From Leptodactylus fallax (lineage: Eukaryota; Chordata; Amphibia; Anura; Leptodactylidae), in NCBI GenBank assembly GCA_947044405.1, contig CAMRHE010000458.1:62001-126000 (forward strand): 64,000 nt of DNA, in the 5' to 3' direction. A program made the translations under genes and the position numbers. Positions 36,510 to 48,162 of the stretch are shown here, one piece after another (the stretch's first letter is position 1; each line of letters begins with the position of its first letter). The notes below the pieces were generated by a model. The model made no database searches and had not been told where the DNA came from. It saw nothing but the letters and a program-made list of their open reading frames with translations.

Positions 36510-36905
36510 TACGTATTTGCTATTGAAGCATCTGTAGCAATCCGTACAATAAAACAGAAACATTATTTAACCTACATGGTGAATGTTGTGAAAAAAAACT
36601 GAAGAAACTCCCCAGAAGTAATGATTTATCGCCATCTTGCCTTACAAAATATGGTATAAAAATGTACCCCCAAAACAATACCAATAAAAAGCACAGCTTG
36701 CCTCACAAAAATAAGCCCTCAACCATCTCTGTGAACCGAAAAATAAAAATTTTATGCTTCTCATAAGATGGCGATGCAAATTTTTCACCAAATCGTTTTT
36801 TGTTCTGTAAAATTAGTAACGCATAAAAATATATAAATATAATTAGATATATAAATTAGATATCGCTGTAATCATACCAACCCATAGAATAAAGTTAACA
36901 TGTTA
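36450..36905. repeat. A-rich half of the large frog repeat
   Basis: Words in order: aatgcccctttcc, an A-run at 36480-36504, gtacaataaaacag, ccagaagtaatgat, ataccaataaaaagc, cgaaaaataaaaattttatg, gatatcgctgtaatcatacc. The same series is at 53990-54460. Tc1-e inserted just to its right. Confidence 0.6.
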
Positions 36906-36919
36906 TGTATGCTGTAGTA

Positions 36920-38536
36920 CAGACCAAAAGTTTGGACACACCTTCTCATTCCAAGAGTTTGTATTTTCATGACTATAAAAATTGTAGATTCACATTGAAG
37001 GAATCAAAACTATGAATTAACACATGTGGAATTATATACTTAACAAAAAAGTGTGAAACAACTGAAAATATGTCTTATATTCTAGGTTCTTCAAAGTAGC
37101 CACCTTTTGCTTTGATTACTGCTTTGCACACTCTTGGCATTCTCTTGATGAGCTTCAAGAGGTAGTCACCAGAAATGGTTTTCACTTCACGGGTGTGCCC
37201 TGTCAGGTTTAATAAGTGGGATTTCTTGCCTTATAAATGGGGTTGGGACCATCAGTTGTGTTGTTCAGAAGTCAGGTGGATACACAGCCGATAGTCCTAC
37301 TGAATGGAGTGTTAGCTGCTTTTTTCTTGCCATAATACAAATTCTAAGTAAAGAAAAACGAGTGGCCATCATTACTTTAAGAAATGAAGGTCAGTCAGTC
37401 CGAAAAATTGGGAAAACTTTGAAAGTGTCCACAAGTGTAGTGGCCAAAACCATCAAGCGCTACAAAGAAACTGGCTCACATGAGGACCGCCCCAGGAAAG
37501 GAAGACCAAGAGTCACCTCTGCTGCGGAGGATAAGTTCATCCGAGTCACCAGCCTCAGAAATCGCAGGTTAACAGCAGCTCAGATTAGAGACCAGGTCAA
37601 TGCCACACAGAGTTCTAGCAGCAGACACATCTCTACAACAACTGTTAAGAGGAGACTGTGTGCAGCAGGCCTTCATGGTAAAATAGCTGCTAGGAAACCA
37701 CTGCTAAGGACAGGCAACAAGCAGAAGAGACTTGTTTGGGCTAAAGAACACAAGGAATGGACATTAGACCTGTGGAAATATGTGTTTTGGTCTGATGAGT
37801 CCAAATTTGAGATCTTTGGTTCCAACCACCGTGTCTTTGTGCGACGCAGAAAAGGTGAACGAATGGACTCTACATGCCTGGTTCCCACCGTGAAGCATGG
37901 AGGAGGAAGTGTGATGGTGTGGGGGTGCTTTGCTGGTGACACTGTTGGGGATTTATTCAAAATTGAAGGAATACTGAAGCAGCATGGTTACCACAGCATC
38001 TTGGAGCGGCATGCTATTCCATCCGGTTTGCGTTTAGTTGGACCTCATTTATTTTTCAACAGGACAATGACCCCAAACACACCTCCAGACTGTGTAAGGG
38101 CTATTTGACCAAGAAGGAGAGTGATGGGGGTGCTACACCAGATGACCTGGCCTCCACATTCACCAGACCTGAACCCAATCGAGATGGTTTGGGGTGAGCT
38201 GGACCGCAGAGTGAAGGCAAAAGGGCCAACAAGTGCTAAGCATCTCTGGGAACTCCTTCAAGACTGTTGGAAGACCATTTCAGGTGACTACCTCTTGAAG
38301 CTCATCAAGAGAATGCCAAGAGTGTGCAAAGCAGTAATCAAAGCAAAAGGTGGCTACTTTGAAGAACCTAGAATATAAGACATATTTTCAGTTGTTTCAC
38401 ACTTTTTTGTTAAGTATATAATTCCACATGTGTTAATTCATAGTTTTGATGCCTTCAGTGTGAATCTACAATTTTTATAGTCATGAAAATACAGAAAACT
38501 CTTGGAATGAGAAGGTGTGTCCAAACCTTTGGTCTG
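36920..38536 (+). mobile_element. Tc1-like transposon Tc1-e, DD38E type
   Basis: 1,617 bases with ends cagaccaaaagtttggacac and its inverse, flanked by TA at 36918-36919 and 38537-38538. The inverted arms are nearly 200 bases and include ccaagagtttgtattttcatg and its inverse. Carries a frameshifted transposase. Confidence 0.95.
37362..38378 (+). pseudogene. Tc1-like transposase with DD38E spacing, frameshifted
   Basis: From the first methionine, 37362-38108 encodes the DNA-binding region (SVRKIGKTLKVSTSVVAKTI, hinge RKGRPRVT) and the first catalytic D (VFWSDESKFEIFG). Near 38050 the frame slips inside the second-D motif, and near 38125 an extra G in a G-run slips it again; 38121-38378 then encodes [20 protein letters not shown] and the C-terminus. 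The family's original ATG also appears damaged upstream. Counting codons across the slips, 38 residues separate the second D from the E, the spacing reported for the DD38E (Intruder) group. Non-functional. Confidence 0.85.
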
Positions 38537-38588
38537 TACTGTAGAGAGATATAGATATATATAAGATATAGATATATATCTATATGCA

Positions 38589-40193
38589 CAGTGGGTACGG
38601 AAAGTATTCAGACCCCTTTAAATTTTTCACTCTGTTTCATTGCAGCCATTTGCTAAAAGCAAAAAAGTTCATTTTATTTCTCATTAATGTACACGCAGCA
38701 CCCCATATTGACAGAAAAAACAGAAATGTAGATATTTTTGAAAATTTATTAAAAAAGAAAAACTGAAAGATCACATGGTCATAAGTATTCATACCCTTTG
38801 CTGTGACACTCATATTTAACTCACTTGCTGTCCATTTCCTTCTGATCCTCCTTGAGATGGTTCTACTCCTTCATTGGAGTGGAGCTGTGTTTAATTAAAC
38901 TAATTGGACTTAATTAGGAAAGGCACACACCTGTCTATATAAGACCTCACAGCTCACAGTGCATGTCAGAGCAAATGAGAATCATGACGTCAAAGGAACT
39001 GCCCAAGGAGCTCACAGACAGAATTGTGGCAAGACACAGAACTGGCCAAGGTTACAAAAGAATTTCTGCAAGGCTCAAGGCTCCTAAGAGCACAGTGGCC
39101 TCCATAATCCTTAAATGGAAGACGTTTGGGACAACCAGAACTCTTCCTAGACCTGGCCGTCCAGCCAAACTGAGCAATCGTGGGAGAAAAGCCTTGGTGA
39201 GAGAGGTAAAGAAGAACCCAAAGATCACTGTGGCTGAGCTCCAGAGATGCAGTAGGGAGATGGCAGAAAGTTCCACAAAGTCAACTATCACTGCAGCCCT
39301 CCACCAGTCGGGGCTTTATGGCAGAGTGGCCCGAAGGAAGCCTCTCCTCTGTGTAAGACATATGAAAGCCCGCATAGAGTTTGCCAAAAAACACATAAAG
39401 GACTCCCAGACTATGAGAAATAAGATTGAAATTTTTGGCGTTAATTCTAAGCGGTATGTGTGGAGAAAACCAGGCACTGCTCATCATCTGCCCAATACAA
39501 TCCCAACAGTGAAACATGGTGGTGGCAGCATCCTGCTATGAGGGTGTTTTTCAGCTGCAGGGACAGAACGACTGGTTGCAATTGAAAGAAAGATGAATGT
39601 GGCCAAGTACAGAGATATCCTGGAAGAAAACCTCTTCCAGAGTGCTCTGGACCTCAGACTGGGCCGCAGGTTCACCTTCCAACAAGACAATGACCCTAAG
39701 CACACAGCTAAAATAACAAAGGAGTGGCTTCGGAACAACTCTGTGACCATTCTTGACTGGCCCAGCCAGAGCCCTGACCTCAACCCAATTGAGCATCTCT
39801 GGAGAGACCTGAAAATGGCTGTCCACCAACGTTCACCATCCAACCTGACGGAACTGGAGAGGATCTGCAAGGAAGAATGGCAGAGGATCCCCAAATCCAG
39901 ATGTGAAAAACTTGTTGCATCATTCCCAAGAAGACTCATGGCTGTACTAGCTCAAAAGGGTTCTTCTACTCAATACTGAGCAAAGGGTCTGAATACTTAT
40001 GACCATGTGATATTTCAGTTTTTCTTTTTGAATAAATTTCCAAAAATATCTACATTTCAGTTTTTTTTTCTGTCAAGATGGGGTGCTGAGTGTACATTAA
40101 TGAGAAATAAAATGAACTTTTTTGCTTTTAGCAAATGACTGCAATGAAACAAAGAGTGAAAAATTTAGAGGGGTCTGAATACTTTCCGTACCC

Positions 40194-40197
<4 letters not shown>
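38589..40197 (+). mobile_element. Tc1-like transposon Tc1-f
   Basis: 1,609 bases with ends cagtgggtacggaaagtat and its inverse. It lies in a TA/TG-rich microsatellite, and the TA flanks are no longer clear. Inverted arms contain gcaaaaaagttcattttatt and its inverse. The transposase has an open frame with one stop and one in-frame deletion. Confidence 0.9.
38984..39979 (+). pseudogene. Tc1-f transposase, one stop and a missing first-D motif
   Basis: The frame runs from MTSKELPKELTDRIV (38984; it is open from 38963) to 39979. The DNA-binding domain is intact (hinge PRPGRPAKLS). Two lesions: the WSDE motif holding the first catalytic D is missing by an in-frame deletion (MRNKIEIFG near 39420), and the codon at 39539-39541 is TGA where the family has tryptophan. 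The second D ([12 protein letters not shown]) and E ([11 protein letters not shown]) remain, with spacing 34. Non-functional, although the damage is small. Confidence 0.9.
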
Positions 40198-40230
<33 letters not shown>

Positions 40231-40290
40231 ACATATATATAATCTATACACGCGCGCACACTCACACTCACTCTCTCTCTCTCTATCTAT
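40196..40290. repeat. Microsatellite (TG)n, (CA)n and (CT)n
   Basis: Alternating gt from 40196 to 40226, then mixed at/ca, then ctctctct and ctatctat. It fills the gap between Tc1-f and Tc1-g. Confidence 0.95.
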
Positions 40291-40321
40291 CTATAGTTTA
40301 GCGTGTGTGTATGAATATCTA

Positions 40322-41919
40322 CAGTGGGGAAAAAAAGTATTTAGTCAGCCACCAATTGTGCAAGTTCTCCCACTTTAAAAAGATGAGAGGCCTGTAATTG
40401 ACATCATAGGTAGACCTCAACTATGAGAGACAAAATGAGAAAACAAATCCAGAAAATCACATTGTCTGATTTTTAAAGAATTTATTTGCAAATTATGGTG
40501 GAAAATAAGTATTTGGTCAATAACAAAAGTTCATCTCAATACTTTGTTATATATCCTTTGTTGGCAATGACAGAGGTCAAACGTTTTCTGTATGTCTTCA
40601 CAAGGTTGGCACACTGTTGCTGGTATGTTGGCCCATTCCTCCATGCAGATCTCCTCTAGAGCAGTGATGTTTTGGGGCTGTCGCTGGGCAACACGGACCT
40701 TCAACTGCCTCCAAAGGTTTTCTATGGGGTTGAGATCTGGAGACTGACTAGGCCACTCCAGGACCTTGAAATGCTTCTTACGAAGCCACTCCTTCATTGC
40801 CCTGGTGGTGTGCTTGGGATCATTGTCATGCTGAAAGACCCAGCCACGTTTCATCTTCAATGCCCTTGCTGATGGAAGGAGGTTTGCACTCAAAATCTCA
40901 CAATACTTGGCCCCATTCATTCTTTCATGTACACGGATCAGTCGTCCTGGTCCCTTTGCAGAGAAACAGCCCCAAAGCATGATGTTGTCACCCCCATGCT
41001 TCACAGTAGGTATGGTGTTCTTTGGATGCAACTCAGCATTCACTCTCCTCCAAACACGACGAGTTGTGTTTCTACCAAACAATTCTACTTTTGATTTCAT
41101 CTGACCATATGACATTCTCCCAATACTCTTCTGGAACATCCAAATGCTCTCTAGAAATCTTCAGATGGGCCCGGATATGTACTGGCTTAAGCAGGGGGAC
41201 ACGTCTGGCACTGCAGGATCTGAGTCCCTGGTGGCGTAGTGTGTTACTGACGGTAGCCTTTGTTACGTTAGTCCCAGCGTTCTGCAGGTCATTCACTAGG
41301 TCCCCCCGTGTGGTTCTGGGAGTTTTGCTCACCGTTCTTGTGATCATTTTGACCCCACGTCGTGAGCTCTTGTATGGAGCCCCTGATCGAGGGAGATTAT
41401 CAGTGGTCTTGTATGTCTTCCATTTTCTAATTATTGCTCCCACAGCTGATTTCTTCACACCAAGCTGCTTGCCTATTGCAGATTCAGTCTTCCCAGCCTG
41501 ACGCAGGTCTACAATTTTGTTTCTGGTGTCCTTCCACAGCTCTTTGGTCTTCACCATAGTGGAGTTTGGAGTGTGACTTTTTGAGGTTGTGGACAGGTGT
41601 CTTTTATACTGATAACAATGTCAAACAGGTGCCATTACTACAGGTAATGAGTGGAGGACAGAGGAGCCTCTTAAAGAAGAAGTTACAGGTCTGTGAGAGC
41701 CAGAAATCTTGCTTGTTTGTAGGTGACCAAATACTTATTTTCCACCATAATTTGCAAATAAATTCTTAAATCAGACAATGTGATTTTCTAGATATGTTTT
41801 CTCATTTTGTCTCTCATAGTTGAGGTCTACCTATGATGTGAATTACAGGACTCTCTCATCTTTTTAAGTGGGAGAACTTGCACAATTGGTGGCTTACTAA
41901 ATACTTTTTTTCCCCACTG
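40322..41919 (-). mobile_element. Tc1-like transposon Tc1-g, same family as Tc1-b
   Basis: 1,598 bases with ends cagtggggaaaaaaagtat and its inverse. TA at 40320-40321 on the left; the right flank is not TA. Nearly the same sequence as Tc1-b, in the same orientation, about 12.5 kb away. Confidence 0.95.
40531..41557 (-). pseudogene. Tc1-g transposase, frameshifted
   Basis: Same protein as in Tc1-b. The frame from 41557 runs through the DNA-binding domain to WSDE and then slips (one extra A near 41090), ending in IKSRIVW. A second frame, 41139-40531, carries the rest of the core with the second D ([12 protein letters not shown]) and E ([11 protein letters not shown]). A 2-base deletion near 40610 shifts the last 25 or so residues. 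Two lesions inactivate it. It preserves bases missing from the 3' end of the Tc1-b gene. Confidence 0.9.

Positions 41920-41925
<6 letters not shown>

Positions 41926-41972
<47 letters not shown>
41926..41972. repeat. Microsatellite (TA)n
   Basis: About 23 TA dinucleotides, directly after Tc1-g. Confidence 0.95.
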
Positions 41973-41974
<2 letters not shown>

Positions 41975-43489
41975 TAGGAGGTAATGTAAAAAGTAATGCT
42001 TGGTACGCCCCTTGATACATTTTTTTGATGGGTGCAATTTTCAAAATGGGGCCACTCCAGTTTACAGTATTGGCACCTCAGGGACTCTGCAGTGATGTCC
42101 AAAAACCAAACTGTGCTCCAAAAACAAAAATACTTCTCCTTCCCTTCTTTGCCCAGCTGTGCCCAAACATTAGTTTATACCCACATGACATTGTTAAGTA
42201 CGTTATCCTGGTACTACATAAATGTTATAAAGTGTCAAATGTGGGCACACAGCAGGGCGTAGATGTGAAGGAGCACTATGTGCTTTGGAGTGCAGATTTA
42301 TATTGTTGTTTTTTGCATGCAATGTCACGTTTGCGGACACCCTAAAATTTCCTCTACAAAATGGGTCACTTCTTGGGCAATTCCAATTTACTGGCACCTC
42401 CATGGCTCTGAAAAAACATTGTGTCCAGAAACCAGTCCCACTAAGTCCGTACTCCAAAAGCTAGAAAGTGCACTGCTCCTTGACTTTGCACATTAATTTT
42501 TGAACTCGAAATGATAATACCCATGAGAAATTCTTTGAGGGGTGTAATTTCTAAAATGGGGTCACTTTTGGGGGGTTTTCTATTGTACTGGTACTTTAGG
42601 GGCTCTGCAAATGTGACATGAGACTCAAAAAATATTCTGGCACAATCTGCCCTTCAAAACACAAATAGTGCTCTTTCTATTCTGATCTCCGACATGTAGC
42701 CATACCACATTTTACAACCACATATGGGGTTTTGCCATGTTCAGGAGAAATTGTGTAACAAACTGTGGGGTGCTTTTCTTCTTTAATCCCTTGTGAAAAT
42801 GAATAATTTGGGGCTAAATTGATGGGATTTTTTTTTTTTTTGGAAATAAAGTAATTTTTTTATGTCCCAATGTTAATAAAATCTGTGAAATAGCTGTGGG
42901 GTCAAAATGTTCACAATACCCCATGGTAAATTCTGTGAGGGGTTTACTTTTCACCTCCATATTGTTTTGATTCCTGTGACATGCTTAAAAGGTTACCAAA
43001 CTTCCCAAATGCTGTTTTGAATTATTTGAGTGGTACAGTTGTGAAAATGGGATGATTTATGGTTTCTAATATATAGGTCTTTAAAATTCCCTTCAGTACT
43101 TAAGTGGTGCCAGAAATTTTCTTGGAAAATCGCTGTTAGTTAGCCTTCTAAGGTGCTGCAGAAATGAAAGGACAGTTAGAAGGTAATGCTAATCTAAAGC
43201 CTAAAGCAGAGATATGTTAGATATATTTATTGAACAAATACTAAAAGAAAAAAAAATTGATCAATGTTTCCCACTAACAAGAAGTACAATGTTTCACCCA
43301 AGTGATGTAGTAGCAGCAGCTCTAGCTCTAAGGTATTGTCAGATTAAAAGATGTATTGTAGGAAACGGAAAAATAAAACACAATAATACAGCAAATTACA
43401 CAATTGTAACGGTTAAAATGATATTGTGCTCACCTATATCAGTTGTGGAGAACCTACAACTGCTGTTGATGCCTTGAATTGGCCTTAAA

Positions 43490-43760
43490 GGCACAGCAGA
43501 GGACCCAGGTAGCAGCCTCTAACATATCAGACCTTTGTTTATTGAGACTCTCTCTTAGGTTTCTAGAGGTGCGACCAACGTACTGAAGGCCACACAAACA
43601 TTCCAGCACATATATTTATTCCCATTTTTATTTACTTTAGCTGTCCATTCCTGCTCCTTTTCAGTTTTAAGCTTGTGATCCTGCATTTTGTCTCTAAATT
43701 TAATCAACTAGATGCCATCAGTTTCAGTTACTAATACAGGAGTATCTCCTCCTGTAGATG
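43490..43760 (-). pseudogene. Penelope-like GIY-YIG endonuclease fragment
   Basis: Read on the minus strand, 43540-43615 gives IYVLECLCGLQYVGRTSRN followed by LRESLNK. This is the GIY-YIG endonuclease signature of Penelope-like elements: Y-x-L-x-C-x-C then YVGRT and an arginine-rich helix. The preceding stretch (FRDKMQDHKLKTEKEQEW) is in another frame, so there is a frameshift near 43620. The reverse transcriptase part is not visible; GC-rich sequence at 43770-43920 may belong to the same element. Its sequence differs from the pair at 54.9-59.7 kb, so it is another Penelope lineage. Confidence 0.65.
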
Positions 43761-44296
43761 CAGTTATTCTTTCACTTTAGCCTGCGGACTCCGAGACCTG
43801 TGCAGGTTCACCTCATAGTCTGCTTCCCACGATGGCCCGGAGTTTGCACAGGCGCATAACGCATCCGGTCCGAAAGGCTGAGTCCCGCGCTACTGCGCCT
43901 GCCCGCCTCATGACTCTTCTATTCTTTATATATCTTCCTACTTAGCCTTCCTTTTATTTGCCATTAAACCCTGCACATAAAGGTTTATCTTTATAAATCC
44001 CACCCACATTATCCTCCTTGCTTGTTTTATTTACTTGTGAACTGTGATGTTGTGGGCGGGGTTACCGCCCCATTTTTTTTTTTTTTTTTTTTTTTTTCAT
44101 GTTTTGCCATTCTAAAAATGTGATCTGCTGTTGATTGTACTATGACTTATGCACTTGAGTAAGAGATTGTATCCCTAAGGGATTTTCTTGAGGGGACAAG
44201 TGCTGCCTGCCATTTTATCATTTGGAGTTCTCTTCTCCTACCCTCTGATGTGATAAAGTGATACATGCCAGTTTGCAAAATGGAGCCTGGTCCTTT

Positions 44297-44496
44297 AGGC
44301 TAAAGCTCCACAGCTTTTTTTGCTGCGGTTTTTTGAGCCAAAGCCATGAGTGGATTGAGCTGAAGGTAGAAGTATAAGAGCTTCCTATATATTTCCCATT
44401 CCTTTTCTAGCCATTCTTGACTTTGGCTCAAAAAACCGCAGCAAAATCTGCAACAAAAAAAGCTGCGTTTCTGCAATGTGGGGCCTTAGCCTTAAG
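44297..44496. mobile_element. Palindromic MITE, third copy of the 18707-19160 family
   Basis: ttaggctaaagctccacag opens and gtggggccttagcctt closes; the middle mirrors gctgcggttttttgagccaaa and its inverse. It lies inside copy 2 of the large repeat. Confidence 0.7.
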
Positions 44497-44659
44497 GTAG
44501 TTTTAAGCTGTGTCCTTAAGGGGTTAAATAACTACTCTCTGGACTGTGAAATATTAAAGACAAAAATATTGCGATCATTTGAGAGTTTTGGCACCAAATT
44601 TAAAGTTTTCAATTTAATATTCTAATTATAGTGTACAGTGGCTTGCAAAAGTATTCATA

Positions 44660-44829
44660 ATGTCCGTGTTTGCGTGGGTTTTCTCCGGGTACTCCGGTTT
44701 CCTCCCACACTCCAAAGACATATTGATAGCGAATGTAGATTGTGAGCCCTATATGGGACACTGACTGTCTGTAAAGTGCTGCGGAATATTATGGCGCTAT
44801 ACAAGTAAGCATAATAAATAAATAATAAA
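44660..44829 (+). mobile_element. SINE 3' fragment inserted into Tc1-h
   Basis: tgtccgtgtttgcgtgggtt, ctccggtttcctcccacac and gtaaagtgctgcggaatat are the body of the tRNA-type SINE seen better at 60059-60283. The tRNA-like head is missing. The tail is (ATAA)n. It interrupts the phrase gtattcata|ccctttgaa of the Tc1-h end. Confidence 0.75.
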
Positions 44830-45027
44830 TACCCTTTGAACTTTTTCAAATTTTGTCACCTTACAACCACAAACTTTAAATGTATTTTATTGAGATTTTA
44901 AGTGATAGACCAAAACAAAGTAGCCTATTAATTTTGAAGTGGAAGGAAAATGATACATGGTTTTGAAAATTTTAATCAAATAAAAATCTGAAAAGTGTGA
45001 CATGCAAAAGTATTCAGCCCCCCTATA

Positions 45028-46048
45028 TCGATACTTTGTAGAGCCACATTTTGCTGCAATTACAGCTGCAAGTCTTTTGAGGTATGTTTCTACCAACTCT
45101 GCACATCTAGAGACTGAGATTTTTGCCCATTATTTGTTGCAAAATAGCTCAAGCTTAGCCATATTGGATGGAGAGCATCTGTGAAAAGCAATTTTCATGT
45201 CTTGCCACAGATGCTCAATGGGATTTAGGTCTGGACTTTGACTGGGCCATTCTAACCCATGAATATTCTTTGATCTAAACCATTCCTTTGTAGCTCTGGA
45301 TGTTTGTTTAGGGTCTTTGTCTTGCTGGAAGGTGAATCTCCTTCCCAGTCTCAAGTCTTTTTCATCCTCCAACAGGTTTTCTTCCAGGATTGCCCTGTAT
45401 TTAGCTCTATCCATCTTCCCATCAACTGTGACCAGCTTCCCTGTCCCTGCTAAAGAAAAGCCTCCCCACAGTATGATGCTGCCACCACCATGTTTCACAG
45501 TGGGGATGGTGTGTTCAGGGTGATGAGCAGTGTTACTTTTCCGCCACACACACTGCTTTGTATTTAGGCCAAAAAGTTCAACTTTGGTTTCATCTGACCA
45601 GAGCACCTTTTTCCACATGTTTGCTGTGTCTCCTATATGGCTTGTGGCAAACTGCAAATGGCACTTCTTATGTCTTTTTCTTTCAACAATGGTTTTCTTC
45701 TTGCCACTCTTCCATAAAGACCAGATTTGTGGAGTGCACAACTTATAGTTGTCCTGTGGACAGATTCACCCACCTGAGCTGTGGATTTCTACAACTCCTC
45801 CAGAGATACATGAGCCTCTTGGCTGCTTCTCTGACCAGTGCTCTACTTGCTCGATCTGTCAGTTTAGATAGAGAGCCATGTCTGGGTATGTTTGCAGTTG
45901 TAGAATACTTTTTCCATTTTTGGATGATGGATTAAACAGTGCTTCTTGGGATGCTCAAAGCTTAGGATATGTTTTTATAACCTAACCCTTCTTTAAACTT
46001 CTCCACAACTTTATCTTTGACCTGTCTGGTGAGTTCCTTGGTCTTCAT
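45028..46048 (-). pseudogene. Tc1-h transposase, frameshifted
   Basis: The start lies at about 46048 (MKTKELTRQV). The N-terminal DNA-binding part is broken into short frames. 45741-45130 is open and holds the first D ([11 protein letters not shown]), a second D (FQQDKDPKQTSR, with N and H of the usual DNDPKH changed) and the E ([11 protein letters not shown]), spacing 34. The last residues (VETYLKRLAAVIAAKCGSTKY) are in another frame beyond 45096. Dead copy of a DD34E family related to that of Tc1-c and Tc1-i. Confidence 0.85.
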
Positions 46049-46424
46049 GATGCTATTTGTTCACTAGTGTTCACTAACAATCCACTGAGGCCTTCACAGA
46101 ACAGGTGTATTTATACTGAGACTAAATGAAACACAGCTGGACTCTATTAACTAATTGACTTCTGAAGGCAGTTGTGAGCACTGAATTTTATTTAGGGATA
46201 TCAGAGTACAGGGGGATGAATACTTTTGCACGTCACACTTTTTTTTTTAGTTTTTTATTTGATTAAAATTTTGAAAACTATGTATCATTTTCGTTCCACT
46301 TCACATTTATCTGCTACTTTGTGTTGGTCTATCGCTTAAAATCTCAGTAAAATTTAAGTTTGTGGTTGTAAAGTGACAAAATGTGAAAGTTCAAGGGGTA
46401 TGAATACTTTTGCAAGCCACTCTA

Positions 46425-47634
46425 TATAAGGTAGACATAGATTTCAGTGTATTTAGAGATCTGTGAAAATGGCCTGGTATATGACAAGTTAGCAAAAAAA
46501 AGGAAAAAAAAAATTGTGCAAATACATCCATTATATTCTATGGAGATGTGTGCTGGCCGTTAAACCCTTTCAGCAGTATTATGCCTTAGATGCTGCAATC
46601 AATACTAAACATAGCATCTAAATAGTTAAAGGAGTGGTCCCTTCCCCCCCCCCCCCCGACCTCAACTAAGAGGCAGAGCCTTGTGTGATACTGTTAAAAG
46701 TAAAAAAAAAAGTATTGCAATGTATTGTACAAAAATCTGTAAAAGTCTGAGCCTTCTAAATATGTTGTTTATCCCATATGATGAACATGCGTCAAAGTTA
46801 TGAAATATCCCACAATGAGGCAATTGTACTTTGCCCGACTGGCCCAGGGATCCAAATAAGATCTGACATTGCCTGCCTCTCATTGGGGCTCTTAATCATG
46901 TCCCTTGTCTGACACTACCCACCTGACAATACAGAGCATAAGCAGCATATTGGGCAGCAGTTGAATCAACTGCAGTGATTACTTGAACAGTGGGGGCTAG
47001 AAAAAAAAATTCCAACAGTGCTGGAATCGGTATAGCGGAGCCTGTTAACAGATGCCAAGAACTGGAGTTGGTGGAAGTGGTAAAAGGTCCTCCTTATGGT
47101 ATTTTTTTGGCTGTGTCCTAAAGGGGTTAAATCTCTAACATAAGCTTTGGCAGTTTGAATGCCACCACAGTCTTGTATAGAAAATAGTGTAAAAAAAAAA
47201 AAATAATAATAATAATAGTAAAAAAAACTTAAAAAGTGAACGTAGTCTTTCAGAGGCTTTATAAGCAGCATTGCAGCAAGTAATGTAGAATAATCTTTCT
47301 ACGTTTAAATGTTTGCTCTAAGTGTTTTAAAAAAAACTTCCATGTGTTACATATTATGGTTTTCTATTGGGTCTCTAGAAACTCTGCGGTGTAATTTCTT
47401 AGTCAGTTTGTGATGTGACAGCAAATATTTGGCCTTTTGTAAATATGGCTGCAGGATGAAAATGTACAGAGTTATGGCACGTTGGCTTGGAAGCAGGAGT
47501 AGTGAATGTCATGTTTGTATCAAGCCCATGATCAGGTGACTATTATGGATCATCTTTTCAATACAGTGTATTGACCTGAAAAGTCATCAATTTACAGTAT
47601 ATTCACAAGACATGTTGAAATTTTACACCTAGAA
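46425..47634. other. Repeat fragments, no gene
   Basis: A C-run is at 46644-46657, after ttaaaggagtgg (46626), which looks like a T2 left end. 46860-47095 (acctgacaatacagagc, attccaacagtgctggaat, aaaggtcctcctta) has a relative at 52020-52252. 47100-47130 has the large repeat's right end (ggctgtgtcctaaaggggttaa). Nothing else is recognised. Confidence 0.4.
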
Positions 47635-48162
47635 CAGGGGTCAGCTACACCATGGCGCATGTGTCACTCTTGGAACACGACCCATTACCCTCTGGCATGG
47701 CTATTTCCTCCTCTGCGCTGAGTGCATTATAAAGGATGATTATCTGCAGGTGCCGGAAGTTGTGACAGAATGGGGACGGACGATCATTAGTTGTAAAGTA
47801 CATGAAACAGAGGTGGGAAATACAGAAGGATCACTAGGGGCAAAAATGGGCATCATAACATGTATAGAGAGCAACAATGGGGCTTTGTACTGTGCATAGG
47901 GGCAACAATGAGGAATCATGTATGATGCCTGATTGTTGACCTCTATACGCAGTATGATGCTTCACTGTTGCTCCTATACATGTTATAATGTCTCATTGCT
48001 TACCCTCTATATACCGTATAATGCCCCGCCATCACTGTGTATAGAGGGCAACAATGAGGCATCATACTGTGTATAGGGCCAAGAATGGGCACACTGAGTA
48101 CCTCATTCTCCATTTATTTATTTAAATCTGTACACAGTAACAAAAAAGGTTGCCTAATCCTG
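47635..48162. mobile_element. hAT-type non-autonomous element with 8-base target duplication
   Basis: Begins caggggtcagctac and ends gttgcctaatcctg, imperfect inverse ends of the CAGGGGTCAGCAACC type. It is flanked on both sides by acctagaa (47627-47634 and 48163-48170), an exact 8-base duplication typical of hAT insertion. The interior repeats ggcaacaatgaggcatcat with tgtgtatag several times in both orientations. No transposase. Confidence 0.85.

Larger units (their letters stand above)
41974..44527. repeat. Large composite repeat, copy 2, with insertions
   Basis: Parallels 404-3833: ccccttgatacat, caaaatggggtcac, ggctctgcaaatgtgacatg, and the same right end gctgtgtccttaaggggttaa at 44507-44527. 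It has been invaded by a Penelope fragment (about 43440-44060) and by a MITE (44297-44496); the right end resumes after the MITE. Frames here are artefacts of the repeat. Confidence 0.6.
44636..46422 (-). mobile_element. Tc1-like transposon Tc1-h, carrying a SINE in its end
   Basis: Ends cagtggcttgcaaaagtat and its inverse (one mutation at the right end), TA at 44634-44635 and 46423-46424. Of 1,787 bases, about 170 are a SINE fragment at 44660-44829 that splits the left inverted repeat after 24 bases. The arms otherwise pair (caccttacaaccacaaac and its inverse). Confidence 0.9.

Noticed and set aside
43214..43477. An 87-residue AT-rich frame
   Set aside because: Part of the large repeat and its junction with the Penelope fragment; no domain.
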